Assembly (NCBI GenBank): GCA_040220895.1
Contig: JAVJVY010000008.1
Span: 1 to 64,000, forward strand
Direction: 5' to 3'
DNA length: 64,000 nt
Origin: UBA11591 sp040220895
GTDB lineage: Bacteria > Bacteroidota > Bacteroidia > Flavobacteriales_E > Vicingaceae
Under the pieces are notes generated by a model, which saw only the letters and a program-made list of their open reading frames with translations, was not told where the DNA came from and ran no database searches. Of the stretch, positions 1 through 8,176 are shown in pieces. Positions within the stretch are counted from its first letter, which is position 1, and every line of letters begins with the position of its first letter. A program made the translations under genes and the position numbers.

Positions 1-1
1 A

Positions 2-190
2 TGGACCTATGACTCTGAAGGACGTGAAACAGGGTATAAGTATTACACGAATGGCAATTTAGATCAAGAGAACATCAATTACCAGCATGATGAAAAAGGA
101 AATGCCAAGTACTTAGAAACAATGGCGAATGGAGAATTGGTTTATAAACATACTCGCACATTTAAATGCTTTGAAGTGAAAGTGAATTGA
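2..190 (+). CDS. C-terminal fragment of an unknown protein (cut by window edge)
   Basis: An open frame enters from the left edge and ends at the TGA at 188-190, giving about 62 residues. The sequence is rich in Tyr, Asn, Gly and Glu, with short YD/YK-type turns (WTYDSEGRE, YYTNGNL), and ends KCFEVKVN. The composition resembles the repeat-like tails of secreted or cell-surface Bacteroidota proteins of the MORN/YwqK or YD-repeat kind, but too little is visible to name a family. The frame is continuous with no stop from base 2, which is the main evidence that it is coding. Function unknown. Confidence 0.55.
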   Translation, partial: WTYDSEGRETGYKYYTNGNLDQENINYQHDEKGNAKYLETMANGELVYKHTRTFKCFEVKVN

Positions 191-246
191 AATGATAACA
201 ATTCTCGTTATTTCTGATATTATGGGAAACATGTGGGGAAAAGTTA

Positions 247-292
247 TCAAACAAAAAACCTAACTATCAAATAAACAGATAATTAGGTTTCT
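247..292 (-). terminator. Rho-independent terminator of ssrA
   Basis: Read on the minus strand, AAACCTAA then a U.G pair then TATC pairs with GATA and TTAGGTTT (stem arms at 278-290 and 256-268, nine-base loop). The stem is followed at once by TTTTGTTT. It lies seven bases past the mature 3' end of the tmRNA. Confidence 0.7.
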
Positions 293-298
293 TAGTTG

Positions 299-690
299 TG
301 GAGCCGGCGGGAGTCGAACCCGCGTCCAAACAAGGAAAAGCAGTGCTTTCTACAAGTTTATCCTCCAATTGATTTTCGACCGGGGCACGGATGAAGGCGC
401 CCAAGCTTCCGGCTTATTCCCTTCATTTAATTCAGGAGTCGGGACTCCCCCTGAACGGTCTTATCATTGTCCGCGCCTCAATTCGAAAAGGAGATAAGCG
501 ACCCTTTTCGTGAGACGACCCGTTCCTACCCCTTGGGTAGGAATTTAGCTAATATGACTTAGTCAGTATTAAGCTGCGAGCGCGTAGTTGTATTCGCCAG
601 TTATAAGTGAAACACTTTTTAACGAGCTGCATTTCAAAGCCCGACTTGCTTACAAAGCCAATCGTCTTGCTGTCAAAACCGGTCGGCCCC
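299..690 (-). ncRNA. ssrA: tmRNA (transfer-messenger RNA)
   Basis: Trans-translation RNA that rescues stalled ribosomes and tags the nascent peptide. The 5' end reads GGGGCCGACCGGTTTTGACA and the 3' end carries the T-arm GGTTCGACTCCC followed by CGGCTCC. These ends pair as a seven-base acceptor stem with discriminator A at 299. The 3' CCA is not encoded (genome reads CAA), so it must be added by CCA-adding enzyme. The tag frame lies at 569-598 on the minus strand: GGC GAA TAC AAC TAC GCG CTC GCA GCT TAA, giving GEYNYALAA, a Bacteroidota-type tag starting with glycine and ending ALAA. Length about 392 bases, normal for a one-piece tmRNA. Confidence 0.95.
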
Positions 691-696
691 ATATTG

Positions 697-704
697 CAAA
701 ATTA
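697..704 (-). promoter_or_regulatory. Promoter -7 element of ssrA (TAATTTTG)
   Basis: Minus-strand TAATTTTG is a perfect match to the Bacteroidota TAnnTTTG element. It ends six bases before the mature 5' G of the tmRNA, the distance expected between this element and the transcription start. No exact TTG -33 box is present (TCG at 21 bases). Confidence 0.65.
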
Positions 705-737
705 CGCATAATGGCTTAACATTACCGATACCCAAGA

Positions 738-1943
738 ATGACACCATTGAAAATAGCAATAGTTGAAGAAGGTAAATCTCCTCAAGACGAGCGTGTTCCC
801 TTCACGCCTGAACAATGCAGGGATATTGAAAACAAATACTCCTGTGAGATATTGGTTCAGAAAAGCGCCGTCAGGCGGATAAAAGATGAAGCTTACCTGA
901 AGGCGGGAATCGATGTCAATGAAGAAATCGACGACTGCGATGTCTTTTTCGGTGTGAAGGAAATACCAGTTGAACGATTGATTCCTGGAAAGACGTTTTT
1001 CTTTTTTTCGCACACTATAAAAAAGCAAGAATATAACCGTAAACTCTTGCAGTCGGTGCTTGAAAAAGGCATAAGACTGATAGATTATGAATGCCTGGTT
1101 GATGATAAGGACTTGCGGCTTTTGGGATTTGGTCGTTTTGCCGGCTTGGTCGGGACCTATAATGGTTTGAGGATGATAGGGCAGAAGACAGGTGATTTCA
1201 AGTTGCGCAAGGCGATTGAATGCACCAATCTGAAGGACATGATAAGAGAATTGAGTAAGGTTCATTTACCCGCCATTAAAATTTGCATCACCGGAAAGGG
1301 GCGGGTCTCAGGAGGAGTAGTTGAAATTTTGGAAAAGCTGGGCATTAAACGAGTAGGGGTGGATGAGTACCTTCATCAGCCCTTTGACCAGGCGGTTTAC
1401 GTTCAACTAGCAGTGACAGATTACAACAAACGTAAAGATGGAAAACCAGGTGAAATGTTCGAGTTCTTCAAGCACCCTGAATTGTACGAATCTGATTTTA
1501 TGCGATTTGCAAGGGTGACCGACTATTACATCGCCAGTCATTTTTGGGATGCAAAGGCACCCTTCATATTCACCAAGGAAGATCTTGCATCGGATGATTT
1601 CTGCATCAAGTATGTCGCTGATATCAGCTGCGATATTGACGGTCCCGTTGCCTCGACGATAAGACCCTCAACCATAGAAGAACCCTATTATGGTATAGAC
1701 AGGGCGACGAATAGTGAAATGGGTTTTATGAATATTGAAGCCTTGGCTGTGATGGCAGTAGACAACTTACCCTGTGAATTGCCAGTAGATGCATCGCGGG
1801 ACTTTGGCATTCAGCTTATGGAACATGTAGTGCCTTACCTCTTTGACGACGATTCAAAAGGTGTTTTGGCCCGCGCCACCATTGCGGAGAAAGGTAAATT
1901 GACAGAACGCTTTAATTATTTGAAAGACTTTGTTCAGGGCTAA
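738..1943 (+). CDS. Saccharopine/alanine dehydrogenase-family NAD(P)-dependent oxidoreductase
   Basis: 401 residues of the AlaDH/PNT family, closest in layout to lysine-forming saccharopine dehydrogenase (yeast LYS1 type). The N-terminal half has the substrate-domain motifs: Arg19 in DERVPFTP, a Lys in GVKEIP near residue 74, and a His in FSHTIKKQ near residue 92. The K/H pair spacing matches the catalytic Lys/His of LYS1. A dinucleotide-binding glycine motif, GKGRVSGGV, lies around residues 186-194. Expected reaction: NAD-dependent oxidation of saccharopine or a related 2-amino acid in lysine metabolism; the substrate is inferred from family only. The ATG at 738 gives a full-length N-terminus. 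It is transcribed divergently from ssrA with only 47 bases between them. Confidence 0.85.
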   Translation: MTPLKIAIVEEGKSPQDERVPFTPEQCRDIENKYSCEILVQKSAVRRIKDEAYLKAGIDVNEEIDDCDVFFGVKEIPVERLIPGKTFFFFSHTIKKQEYNRKLLQSVLEKGIRLIDYECLVDDKDLRLLGFGRFAGLVGTYNGLRMIGQKTGDFKLRKAIECTNLKDMIRELSKVHLPAIKICITGKGRVSGGVVEILEKLGIKRVGVDEYLHQPFDQAVYVQLAVTDYNKRKDGKPGEMFEFFKHPELYESDFMRFARVTDYYIASHFWDAKAPFIFTKEDLASDDFCIKYVADISCDIDGPVASTIRPSTIEEPYYGIDRATNSEMGFMNIEALAVMAVDNLPCELPVDASRDFGIQLMEHVVPYLFDDDSKGVLARATIAEKGKLTERFNYLKDFVQG

Positions 1944-1992
1944 TTATGGCGGCGATCGCAGAAGACAAAGACTCTTGGACTCTATTTCTAAT

Positions 1993-2015
1993 CGAATTAA
2001 AGTGCTTTTAATTCG
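1993..2015 (-). repeat. Inverted repeat spanning the rpe stop codon
   Basis: CGAATTAAA and TTTAATTCG form a perfect nine-base inverted repeat with a five-base loop; the TAA of rpe (1997-1999) is in one arm. It is AT-rich and has no long T-run after it, so it is at best a weak terminator or an mRNA 3'-end hairpin. Confidence 0.4.
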
Positions 2016-2647
2016 GCAATGGTCTTCTTGGGATCTGCCGATTTAAAAACATGGCTACCCGCAACCAGTACATTTGCTCCGGCATCGATCAAGGCTCGTG
2101 CATTTTCATCGGTCACACCTCCGTCCACTTCGATCATGGCCGTTGAATTTGAGTGGTCGATCATGTACCGCAGACGCTTGATCTTGTCATAAACTTGTGG
2201 AATGAATTTCTGCCCTCCGAATCCAGGATTAACTGACATTAATAAGAACAGGTCTGCATCTTCAATTATGTTTTCCAGGATGCTGATGGGCGTGTGTGGA
2301 TTAATGGAAACTCCTGCCTTCATTCCCTCGGCCTTTATGGCTTGAATGCTTCTGTGCAGGTGGGGGCATGCCTCGGCATGGACGGTCAAAATATCGGCCC
2401 CCGCATTTTTAAAATCATTGATGTATCTGTCGGGTTCGACGATCATCAAATGAACGTCAAAGGGCTTTGAGGTGTGTTTTTTAATGCTCTTAATAACCGG
2501 CATTCCAAAGGAGATGTTGGGGACAAATACGCCGTCCATTACATCTATGTGGTACCAGTCTGCCTGGCTGCTCTCGATCATTTCACAGGCAGCCTTGAGG
2601 TTGCTGAAATCAGCCGAAAGAATGGAAGGTGCAACGAGGTGACTCAT
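1997..2647 (-). CDS. rpe: Ribulose-phosphate 3-epimerase
   Basis: 216 residues, the usual length, a TIM barrel that interconverts ribulose 5-phosphate and xylulose 5-phosphate in the pentose phosphate pathway. The metal ligands expected for the family are all present: His33 and Asp35 in WYHIDVMDG, His66 in FDVHLMI, and Asp175 in IEVDGGV. The phosphate-binding VNPGFGGQ loop and the C-terminal AGANVLVAGS segment are intact. Start is ATG at 2647. It lies 39 bases downstream of rpoD on the same strand with no clear promoter between, so it is probably co-transcribed with the sigma factor gene. Confidence 0.96.
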   Translation of the reverse strand: MSHLVAPSILSADFSNLKAACEMIESSQADWYHIDVMDGVFVPNISFGMPVIKSIKKHTSKPFDVHLMIVEPDRYINDFKNAGADILTVHAEACPHLHRSIQAIKAEGMKAGVSINPHTPISILENIIEDADLFLLMSVNPGFGGQKFIPQVYDKIKRLRYMIDHSNSTAMIEVDGGVTDENARALIDAGANVLVAGSHVFKSADPKKTIAELKAL

Positions 2648-2686
2648 TGCGGTGAATTTATAAAAAAAAGCGCAGCTATGTTCGAA

Positions 2687-3553
2687 TCAACCCAGGTAGG
2701 CCTTCAGGAGTTTACTCCTTGAGGTATGCTTAAGGCGTCGGATGCCTTTTTCACGTATTTGGCGAACACGTTCCCGGGTCAATCCAAAATTATCGGCGAT
2801 TTCTTCCAGGGATAGGGCATGCTTCATCCCAATTCCATAAAACATTCGAATGATGTTTGCTTCTCTTTCGGAAATGGAAGACAGGCTTCTTTCGATCTCT
2901 TTTTTCAAGGAGTCGTTGATCAGGCCTTTGTCCGGGTTACCAAATTCTTCACTGATCAAAAGATCGTAAAGATTACCGGAATCCTCGTCCTGGGTTACCG
3001 ATTCTTCCATAGATACCGGACGGTGTGAAATAGTTCTAGCTTCCCTGATATCTTCCACATTCAAATCCATGGCATCGGCCATTTCTGTGTCTGAAGGAAG
3101 TCGCTCGAATTCTTGTTCCAATTGGGCCAGGAACTTATTAACCTTGCTGATGGAACTTATTTTATTCAAGGGTAGACGCACAATGCGCGATTGTTCGGCT
3201 AGTGCCTGTAAAATAGACTGTCTGATCCACCAAACGGCATAGGAGATGAATTTGAATCCCCTGGTTTCATCGAAACGCTGGGCCGCTTTGATGAGGCCAA
3301 CATTTCCTTCATTGATCAAATCTGAAAGGCCAAGCCCTTGGTGCTGATACTGTTTGGCTACGGATACAACAAAACGCAAATTTGCGCGGGTCAGGCGCTC
3401 AAGTGCCTGTTGGTCACCGGCTTTTATTCTCCTGGCCAATTCAACTTCTTCGTCAGAATTGATCAGATCAACCTTGCTTATTTCAGAAAGGTATTTGTCC
3501 AGCGAAATCGTTTCGCGGTTTGTAACTTGCTTGGTAATTTTTAGTTGCCTCAT
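2687..3553 (-). CDS. rpoD: Primary sigma factor RpoD/SigA (short Bacteroidota form)
   Basis: 288 residues from the ATG at 3553, beginning MRQLKITKQVTNRE, the conserved Bacteroidota start. An upstream in-frame TTG at 3571 would add six residues but is not conserved. The protein lacks region 1.1 and has region 1.2 (LDKYLSEISKVDLI), region 2 with the core-binding and melting motif (GLIKAAQRFDETRGFKFISYAVWWIRQSI), region 3, and region 4 ending in the helix-turn-helix GLTRERVRQIREKGIRRLK. This is the housekeeping sigma factor, which in this phylum reads TTG/TAnnTTTG promoters; many such elements occur in the window. It has its own transcription unit, because a terminator for pnp lies just upstream at 3609-3640. 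Confidence 0.96.
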   Translation of the reverse strand: MRQLKITKQVTNRETISLDKYLSEISKVDLINSDEEVELARRIKAGDQQALERLTRANLRFVVSVAKQYQHQGLGLSDLINEGNVGLIKAAQRFDETRGFKFISYAVWWIRQSILQALAEQSRIVRLPLNKISSISKVNKFLAQLEQEFERLPSDTEMADAMDLNVEDIREARTISHRPVSMEESVTQDEDSGNLYDLLISEEFGNPDKGLINDSLKKEIERSLSSISEREANIIRMFYGIGMKHALSLEEIADNFGLTRERVRQIREKGIRRLKHTSRSKLLKAYLG

Positions 3554-3608
3554 AGTAGACGAATGTGCCAAATTTTACGACGAAGCACGGCATTAGTTAC
3601 ACGAAGTC

Positions 3609-3640
3609 AAAAAAAAAGCCCCAATCCGCAGACTGAGGCT
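3609..3640 (-). terminator. Rho-independent terminator of pnp
   Basis: On the minus strand AGCCTCAGTC-TGCG-GATTGGGGCT forms a ten-base stem with G.U pairs and a tetraloop, followed by nine T residues. It lies 23 bases past the pnp stop and upstream of rpoD. Confidence 0.85.
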
Positions 3641-3662
3641 CCTTTTAATTATTTATTCAATT

Positions 3663-5792
3663 TCAGTTCTCCTGACGCTCAGGTTTGGGGAGGAGAACTT
3701 TTCTGGAAAGTTTTACTTTCTGTGTCTTGGGATCCACGCCGATGATTTTTACTTCGACCATGTCGCCTTCCTTGAGCACATCTTCAACGTTATCAACTTT
3801 ATACCATTCCAATTCAGAAATGTGAACCAATCCGTCTTTTCCGGGAGCTATCTCCACAAAAGCTCCAAACTGAACCACTGACTTGACTTTTCCTTTGATA
3901 ATGTCACCGACATCTGGAGTATAGGTTATTTCCTTGATCCTTTGAATGGCAGCATCCGAAGACTCCTTGTTGTTTGAAATGATGTCAATGACGCCCTTGC
4001 CCTCAACCTCTTCGAGTATGATAGTGGCTCCGGTGTCTTCCTGGATTTTTTGAATAATCTTACCACCCGGTCCGATGACGGCTCCAATGAGGTCTTTTGA
4101 AATGACCATTTGTTCGATCCTTGGTGCATTCGTCTTGTAATCTGAATTTGGCTTATCCATGGTTTTCTTCATTTCACCCAAGATGTGAAGTCGGCCCTCT
4201 TTTGCTTGCGCAAGTGCTTCCTCCATGATCTGATGGCTTAGCCCACCAATTTTGATGTCCATTTGACATGCGGTGATACCCTTTTCCGTGCCAGCGACTT
4301 TAAAGTCCATGTCACCCAAATGATCCTCGTCTCCAAGAATATCACTCAGTATGGCATACTTGCCGTCACTTCCTGAAATAAGGCCCATTGCAATTCCTGA
4401 AACAGGTGCCGTGATTTGAATACCACCGTCCATAAGTGCAAGACAACCCGCACAGACACTGGCCATGGAAGAAGAACCGTTTGATTCAAGAATCTCAGAG
4501 GTAAGTCTGATAGTGTATGGATTTTCCGGTGCTTTAGGCACTACTGCTTTAAGCGCGCGCATGGCTAAGTTTCCATGACCAACTTCTCTTCTACTCACAC
4601 CCCTGATTGGTCTAGCCTCGCCGGTTGAAAAAGGAGGGAAGGTATAATGGAGTAGAAATTTATCCGATCTTGGATTAATGGCGCCATCGATGGTTTGTTC
4701 GTCCATTTTGGAACCAAGAGTCAATGTTGTCAGCGATTGAGTTTCACCTCTGGTGAATAGCGCTGATCCGTGCGTCCCAGGTAAGTAGTTCACTTCGCTC
4801 CAAATAGGGCGTATCTCGTTGGTTTTTCTCCCATCCAATCGAATTTTGTCGTTTATAACCATGGCTCGCATGGCCTCTTTTTCTACATCGTGAAAATATT
4901 TTCCGATAAGGAATGACTTTTCAGCCGCTTCTTCTTCACTCAGGGTTTCAACAAATTCTGCCTTTATATTCGAAAAGGCTTCTGATCTTTCTTCTTTGCC
5001 ATGACCTGATTTTGCGACCTGATAACACTTTTCGTAAGTGGCTTCTTTAATCCTTTTGGCCAGCTCCTGGTCAGACGCTTCATGATTGTATTCTCTCTTG
5101 GGCATAGATTTAGCCACATCCATACCCAGATCAAGCATCACTTTGCACTGTTCGATTATTGCAATGTGCGCAAACTTGATGGCATCAAGCATTTCAGCTT
5201 CACTGACCTGATCCATTTCTCCTTCAACCATGACAATATGATCGGCTGTACCGGCAACGACCATGTCAAAGTCAGATTCTTTTAGCTGAGATATGGTCGG
5301 ATTTATAACGAACTGTCCATTCAACCTTCCAACTCTTACTTCTGAAACCGGTCCATTAAACGGGATGTTTGAAACAGCCAGTGCAGATGAGGCTGCCAGG
5401 CACGCAAGAGCGTCGGGCATGTTTTCCTGATCAGCACTAATTAACATGATCTGAACCTGAGTGTCGGCATGAAAGTCACTTGGGAAAAGTGGTCTCAATG
5501 CCCTGTCGACCAATCGCATGGTTAAAATTTCGTCATCTGTAGGCCGGGCTTCCCTCTTAAAGAATCCCCCTGGGAATTTACCGGCGCTGGCAAATTTTTC
5601 CCTGTATTCTACTGTAAGTGGAAGAAAATCCACTCCTTCTTTTGCATCTTGATTTGCAACTACGGTGGCCAAAAGCATGGTGTCACCTAATCTTACTACT
5701 ACCGAGCCATTGGCTTGCTTAGCTAGTTTTCCTGTTTCAATGCTGATGGACCTTCCATCGGCCAGGTTAATGGTCTTTGTTACGATGTTCAT
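3663..5792 (-). CDS. pnp: Polyribonucleotide nucleotidyltransferase (PNPase)
   Basis: 709 residues, the standard length. A 3'-5' phosphorolytic exoribonuclease, part of RNA decay. Two RNase PH domains (about 1-220 and 315-545) flank a helical linker. The second has the phosphate-site segment ESNGSSSMASVC and the catalytic-site stretch LGDEDHLGDMDFKVAGT. A KH domain (VIGPGGKIIQKIQ, near 560) and an S1 domain (VQFGAFVEIAPGKDGLVHISEL, near 640-660) close the protein. It follows rpsO as in most bacteria, with a hairpin between the two genes that may attenuate or process the joint message. Confidence 0.97.
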   Translation of the reverse strand: MNIVTKTINLADGRSISIETGKLAKQANGSVVVRLGDTMLLATVVANQDAKEGVDFLPLTVEYREKFASAGKFPGGFFKREARPTDDEILTMRLVDRALRPLFPSDFHADTQVQIMLISADQENMPDALACLAASSALAVSNIPFNGPVSEVRVGRLNGQFVINPTISQLKESDFDMVVAGTADHIVMVEGEMDQVSEAEMLDAIKFAHIAIIEQCKVMLDLGMDVAKSMPKREYNHEASDQELAKRIKEATYEKCYQVAKSGHGKEERSEAFSNIKAEFVETLSEEEAAEKSFLIGKYFHDVEKEAMRAMVINDKIRLDGRKTNEIRPIWSEVNYLPGTHGSALFTRGETQSLTTLTLGSKMDEQTIDGAINPRSDKFLLHYTFPPFSTGEARPIRGVSRREVGHGNLAMRALKAVVPKAPENPYTIRLTSEILESNGSSSMASVCAGCLALMDGGIQITAPVSGIAMGLISGSDGKYAILSDILGDEDHLGDMDFKVAGTEKGITACQMDIKIGGLSHQIMEEALAQAKEGRLHILGEMKKTMDKPNSDYKTNAPRIEQMVISKDLIGAVIGPGGKIIQKIQEDTGATIILEEVEGKGVIDIISNNKESSDAAIQRIKEITYTPDVGDIIKGKVKSVVQFGAFVEIAPGKDGLVHISELEWYKVDNVEDVLKEGDMVEVKIIGVDPKTQKVKLSRKVLLPKPERQEN

Positions 5793-5812
5793 TTCTAAAT
5801 TGGTTGGTAATT

Positions 5813-5839
5813 AAAAGGGGGACCCGATGTCCCCCTCTT
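5813..5839 (-). terminator. Hairpin between rpsO and pnp (attenuator or processing site)
   Basis: GGGGGAC-(5)-GTCCCCC is a perfect seven-base GC-rich stem (5817-5835), followed on the minus strand by TTTTAATT. It sits 21 bases after the rpsO stop and 24 before the pnp ATG, so it would reduce or process read-through into pnp. Confidence 0.65.
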
Positions 5840-5856
5840 AGTTGTGTGTATGTTGA

Positions 5857-6126
5857 TTACTTTCTTATGTTGAGGTCCTTAATGAGCGACCTGTATTTCT
5901 CAATGTCTTTCTTTTTGAGGTAGTCTAAAAGACTTCGGCGTTTCCCAACAAGACTGATCAACGATCGTTCGGTACTAAAATCCTTTTGATTCGTTTTAAG
6001 ATGTCCTGTCAAGTGGTTGATCCTTTTAGTGAAAAGAGCTATTTGGCCTTCAGTTGATCCAGTATTTACAGCTTTCCCACCGTATTTAGTAAAGAGGTCT
6101 TGTTTTTCTTTTGTCGTTACACTCAT
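5857..6126 (-). CDS. rpsO: 30S ribosomal protein S15
   Basis: 89 residues from the ATG at 6126 (MSVTTKEKQ), the usual size of S15. A longer in-frame start at 6141 would add five residues that the family lacks. It binds 16S rRNA helices h20-22 early in small-subunit assembly. Conserved features include the NTGSTEGQIALFTKRI stretch and the C-terminal LVGKRRSLLDYLKKKD motif. A good promoter lies directly upstream (6155-6187). pnp follows 64 bases downstream behind a GC-rich hairpin, the classical rpsO-pnp pair. Confidence 0.97.
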   Translation of the reverse strand: MSVTTKEKQDLFTKYGGKAVNTGSTEGQIALFTKRINHLTGHLKTNQKDFSTERSLISLVGKRRSLLDYLKKKDIEKYRSLIKDLNIRK

Positions 6127-6154
6127 CGCGTATATTCTCAAAAATTTAAGGCTG

Positions 6155-6187
6155 CAAATGTAAGTATTTTTATTCTCTACGGCTCAA
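6155..6187 (-). promoter_or_regulatory. Promoter of rpsO
   Basis: Minus-strand TACATTTG (6155-6162) is a perfect TAnnTTTG element, with a TTG (6185-6187) 22 bases upstream as -33 box. The TTG abuts the accD stop codon. Predicted 5' leader about 20-25 bases. Confidence 0.6.
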
Positions 6188-7033
6188 CTAGTTAGAAAAT
6201 AAATTGAGCAAATGTGCGATTTTGGACTTCAATTCCTTGCGTTCGCAGATGAAGTCAACAAATCCCTTTTCCAACAGAAACTCTGCTGTTTGGAAACCCT
6301 CCGGAAGATCTTTGCCAATGGTTTCGCGCACCACTCGAGGTCCGGCAAAACCGATCAGTGCTCCTGGTTCCGCAATGTGAATATCTCCAAGCATCGCAAA
6401 TGATGCAGTTATTCCGCCTGTAGTTGGGTCAGTAAGCACTGAGATGTAAGGTATTTTAGCTTCGGCAAGTAGCGAAAGTTTGGCGGATGTTTTGGCCATT
6501 TGCATTAGCGAGAAGGCGGCCTCCATCATTCTGGCACCTCCTGTTTTGGAAATAATGACCAAAGGCATTTTTTCTTTCAGACAAACGTCAATGGCCTGAC
6601 TGATCTTTTCTCCTACGACACTTCCCATGGAACCGCCGATGAAGCCAAAATCCATTGGGCAGACCATCACAGGTGCTTTATGAATTCGACCATGCGCCGT
6701 TCTGATGGCGTCTTTCAAACCTGTTTTTTTCTGTGTGGCTGAAATTCGGTCGGAATATTTTTTGGTATCAACAAAGTTCAAGGGATCGGCTGATTCCATG
6801 TTCGTGTTGATCTCAGTGAATTTACCACCATCAAAAAGAATGGAGAAATACTCTTTACTCCCGATCCGATCGTGATGGTTGCACTTTTCGCAAACCCATA
6901 AATTGCGCGCATGGTCTTCGGTAGTGACCACAGTATTACAATCCTTGCATTTATGCCAAAGACCTTCGGGCGTTTCCTTTTTCTCTTGAGTCGGGGTGTT
7001 GATCCCCTCCTTATTTCTTTTAAACCATCCCAT
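6188..7033 (-). CDS. accD: Acetyl-CoA carboxylase carboxyltransferase subunit beta
   Basis: 281 residues. With AccA it transfers the carboxyl group from carboxybiotin to acetyl-CoA, making malonyl-CoA for fatty-acid synthesis. The N-terminal zinc ribbon is complete: Cys29, Cys32, Cys48 and Cys51 (C-x2-C-x15-C-x2-C). The crotonase-fold core has the expected glycine-rich segments (GFIGGSMGSVVGEKI, SKTGGARMMEAAFSLMQMA, DPTTGGITASFAMLGD, AGPRVVRETIGKDLPEGFQ). It starts nine bases after the aldolase gene and is probably co-transcribed with it; accA is not in this window. Confidence 0.96.
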   Translation of the reverse strand: MGWFKRNKEGINTPTQEKKETPEGLWHKCKDCNTVVTTEDHARNLWVCEKCNHHDRIGSKEYFSILFDGGKFTEINTNMESADPLNFVDTKKYSDRISATQKKTGLKDAIRTAHGRIHKAPVMVCPMDFGFIGGSMGSVVGEKISQAIDVCLKEKMPLVIISKTGGARMMEAAFSLMQMAKTSAKLSLLAEAKIPYISVLTDPTTGGITASFAMLGDIHIAEPGALIGFAGPRVVRETIGKDLPEGFQTAEFLLEKGFVDFICERKELKSKIAHLLNLFSN

Positions 7034-7042
7034 AGGGCATCT

Positions 7043-8101
7043 TTATGCTAAGGTAATCTGTTTTTCAAGGTACACATCCTGGATGGAGTTGAGCAATTCG
7101 ACGCCTTCTTTCATAGGGCGCTGAAAAGCCTTTCTCCCTGAAATTAGACCGTGTCCACCTGCACGCTTATTAATAACCGCAGTCTTGACGGCTTCGGCCA
7201 GATCGCTCTTACCCGACGAGGCACCGCCACTATTGATCAGGCCGATTCTACCCATGTAACAGTTCATGACTTGATAGCGACAAAGATCAATGGGATGATC
7301 ACTGCTCAACTCGGTGTATACCTTCTGATGAGTTTTTCCAAAGGAAATGGCCTTATAGCCGCCATTCAATTCTGGTAACTTTTGTTTGATGATATCTGCC
7401 TGAATGGTCACCCCTAAATGATTTGCCTGAGCTGTGATGTCGGTGGACGTATGATAATCAACTCCGTCTTTCTTGAATCCCGGATTTCTCAAATAACACC
7501 AAAGAACCGTAGGCAGTCCAAGTGCGTGCGCTTCTTCAAAAGCTTCGGCGATCTCAATGATCTGACGATTACTTTCTTCTGAACCAAAATAGATGGTGGC
7601 ACCCACGGCGGCGGCTCCGAGCTCCCAAGCCTCTCTGACGGAGCCAAAGGAAATTTGGTCAAAAGTGTTTGGATAGGTCAGTAATTCGTTGTGATTCAAT
7701 TTGACTATGAACGGAATTCGATGCGCATACTTTCTTGCACAAGAAGCTAATACACCAAATGTGCTGGCAACGGCATTGCACCCACCTTCAATGGCCAGCT
7801 TAACAATATTTTCGGGGTCGAAATAAATGGGATTAGGGGCGAACGATGCCCCGGCACTATGTTCAATACCTTGATCAACGGGCAGAATAGACAAATAACC
7901 TGTATTACCCAATCGACCATGTCCGTAAATTGACTGAAGATTCCGAAGTACCTGTGGGTTTCGATTGGTCTGGATGAAGATCCTATCCACAAAATCGGGA
8001 CCCGCTTTGTGTAAGCTACGACCATCGATCGTTTGGCTCTTATGATTCAATAGATGCTCGGCATCTGCTCCCAGCAGTTCCGTTATGTTTTTCAAAGACA
8101 T
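7043..8101 (-). CDS. fbaB: Class I fructose-bisphosphate aldolase (FbaB/DhnA type)
   Basis: 352 residues of the archaeal-type class I aldolase family, which cleaves fructose 1,6-bisphosphate by a Schiff-base lysine without a metal. Characteristic segments include LSILPVDQGIEHSAG, GGCNAVASTFGVLA, FIVKLNHNELLTYP, LWCYLRNPGFKK and the phosphate-binding INSGGASSGKSD. Class I FbaB is common in Bacteroidota beside or instead of the class II enzyme. Start is ATG at 8101. A perfect TAGATTTG promoter element lies upstream, and accD follows nine bases downstream, so this is the first gene of a two-gene unit. Confidence 0.92.
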   Translation of the reverse strand: MSLKNITELLGADAEHLLNHKSQTIDGRSLHKAGPDFVDRIFIQTNRNPQVLRNLQSIYGHGRLGNTGYLSILPVDQGIEHSAGASFAPNPIYFDPENIVKLAIEGGCNAVASTFGVLASCARKYAHRIPFIVKLNHNELLTYPNTFDQISFGSVREAWELGAAAVGATIYFGSEESNRQIIEIAEAFEEAHALGLPTVLWCYLRNPGFKKDGVDYHTSTDITAQANHLGVTIQADIIKQKLPELNGGYKAISFGKTHQKVYTELSSDHPIDLCRYQVMNCYMGRIGLINSGGASSGKSDLAEAVKTAVINKRAGGHGLISGRKAFQRPMKEGVELLNSIQDVYLEKQITLA

Positions 8102-8132
8102 TGTCGCTTTGTTAAGTTCTAAAAATGGACGA

Positions 8133-8140
8133 CAAATCTA
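8133..8140 (-). promoter_or_regulatory. Promoter -7 element for fbaB-accD (TAGATTTG)
   Basis: A perfect TAnnTTTG match on the minus strand, 31 bases before the fbaB ATG in the 75-base gap to tamL. No TTG box at the ideal spacing. Confidence 0.45.
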
Positions 8141-8176
8141 AGAAAATTCAAGCATTTTGATGCCTCGTGAGAAGCC

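Noticed and set aside
702..1265. 187-codon minus-strand frame opposite the saccharopine dehydrogenase-like gene
   Set aside because: No family resemblance; it is antisense to a clearly conserved enzyme.
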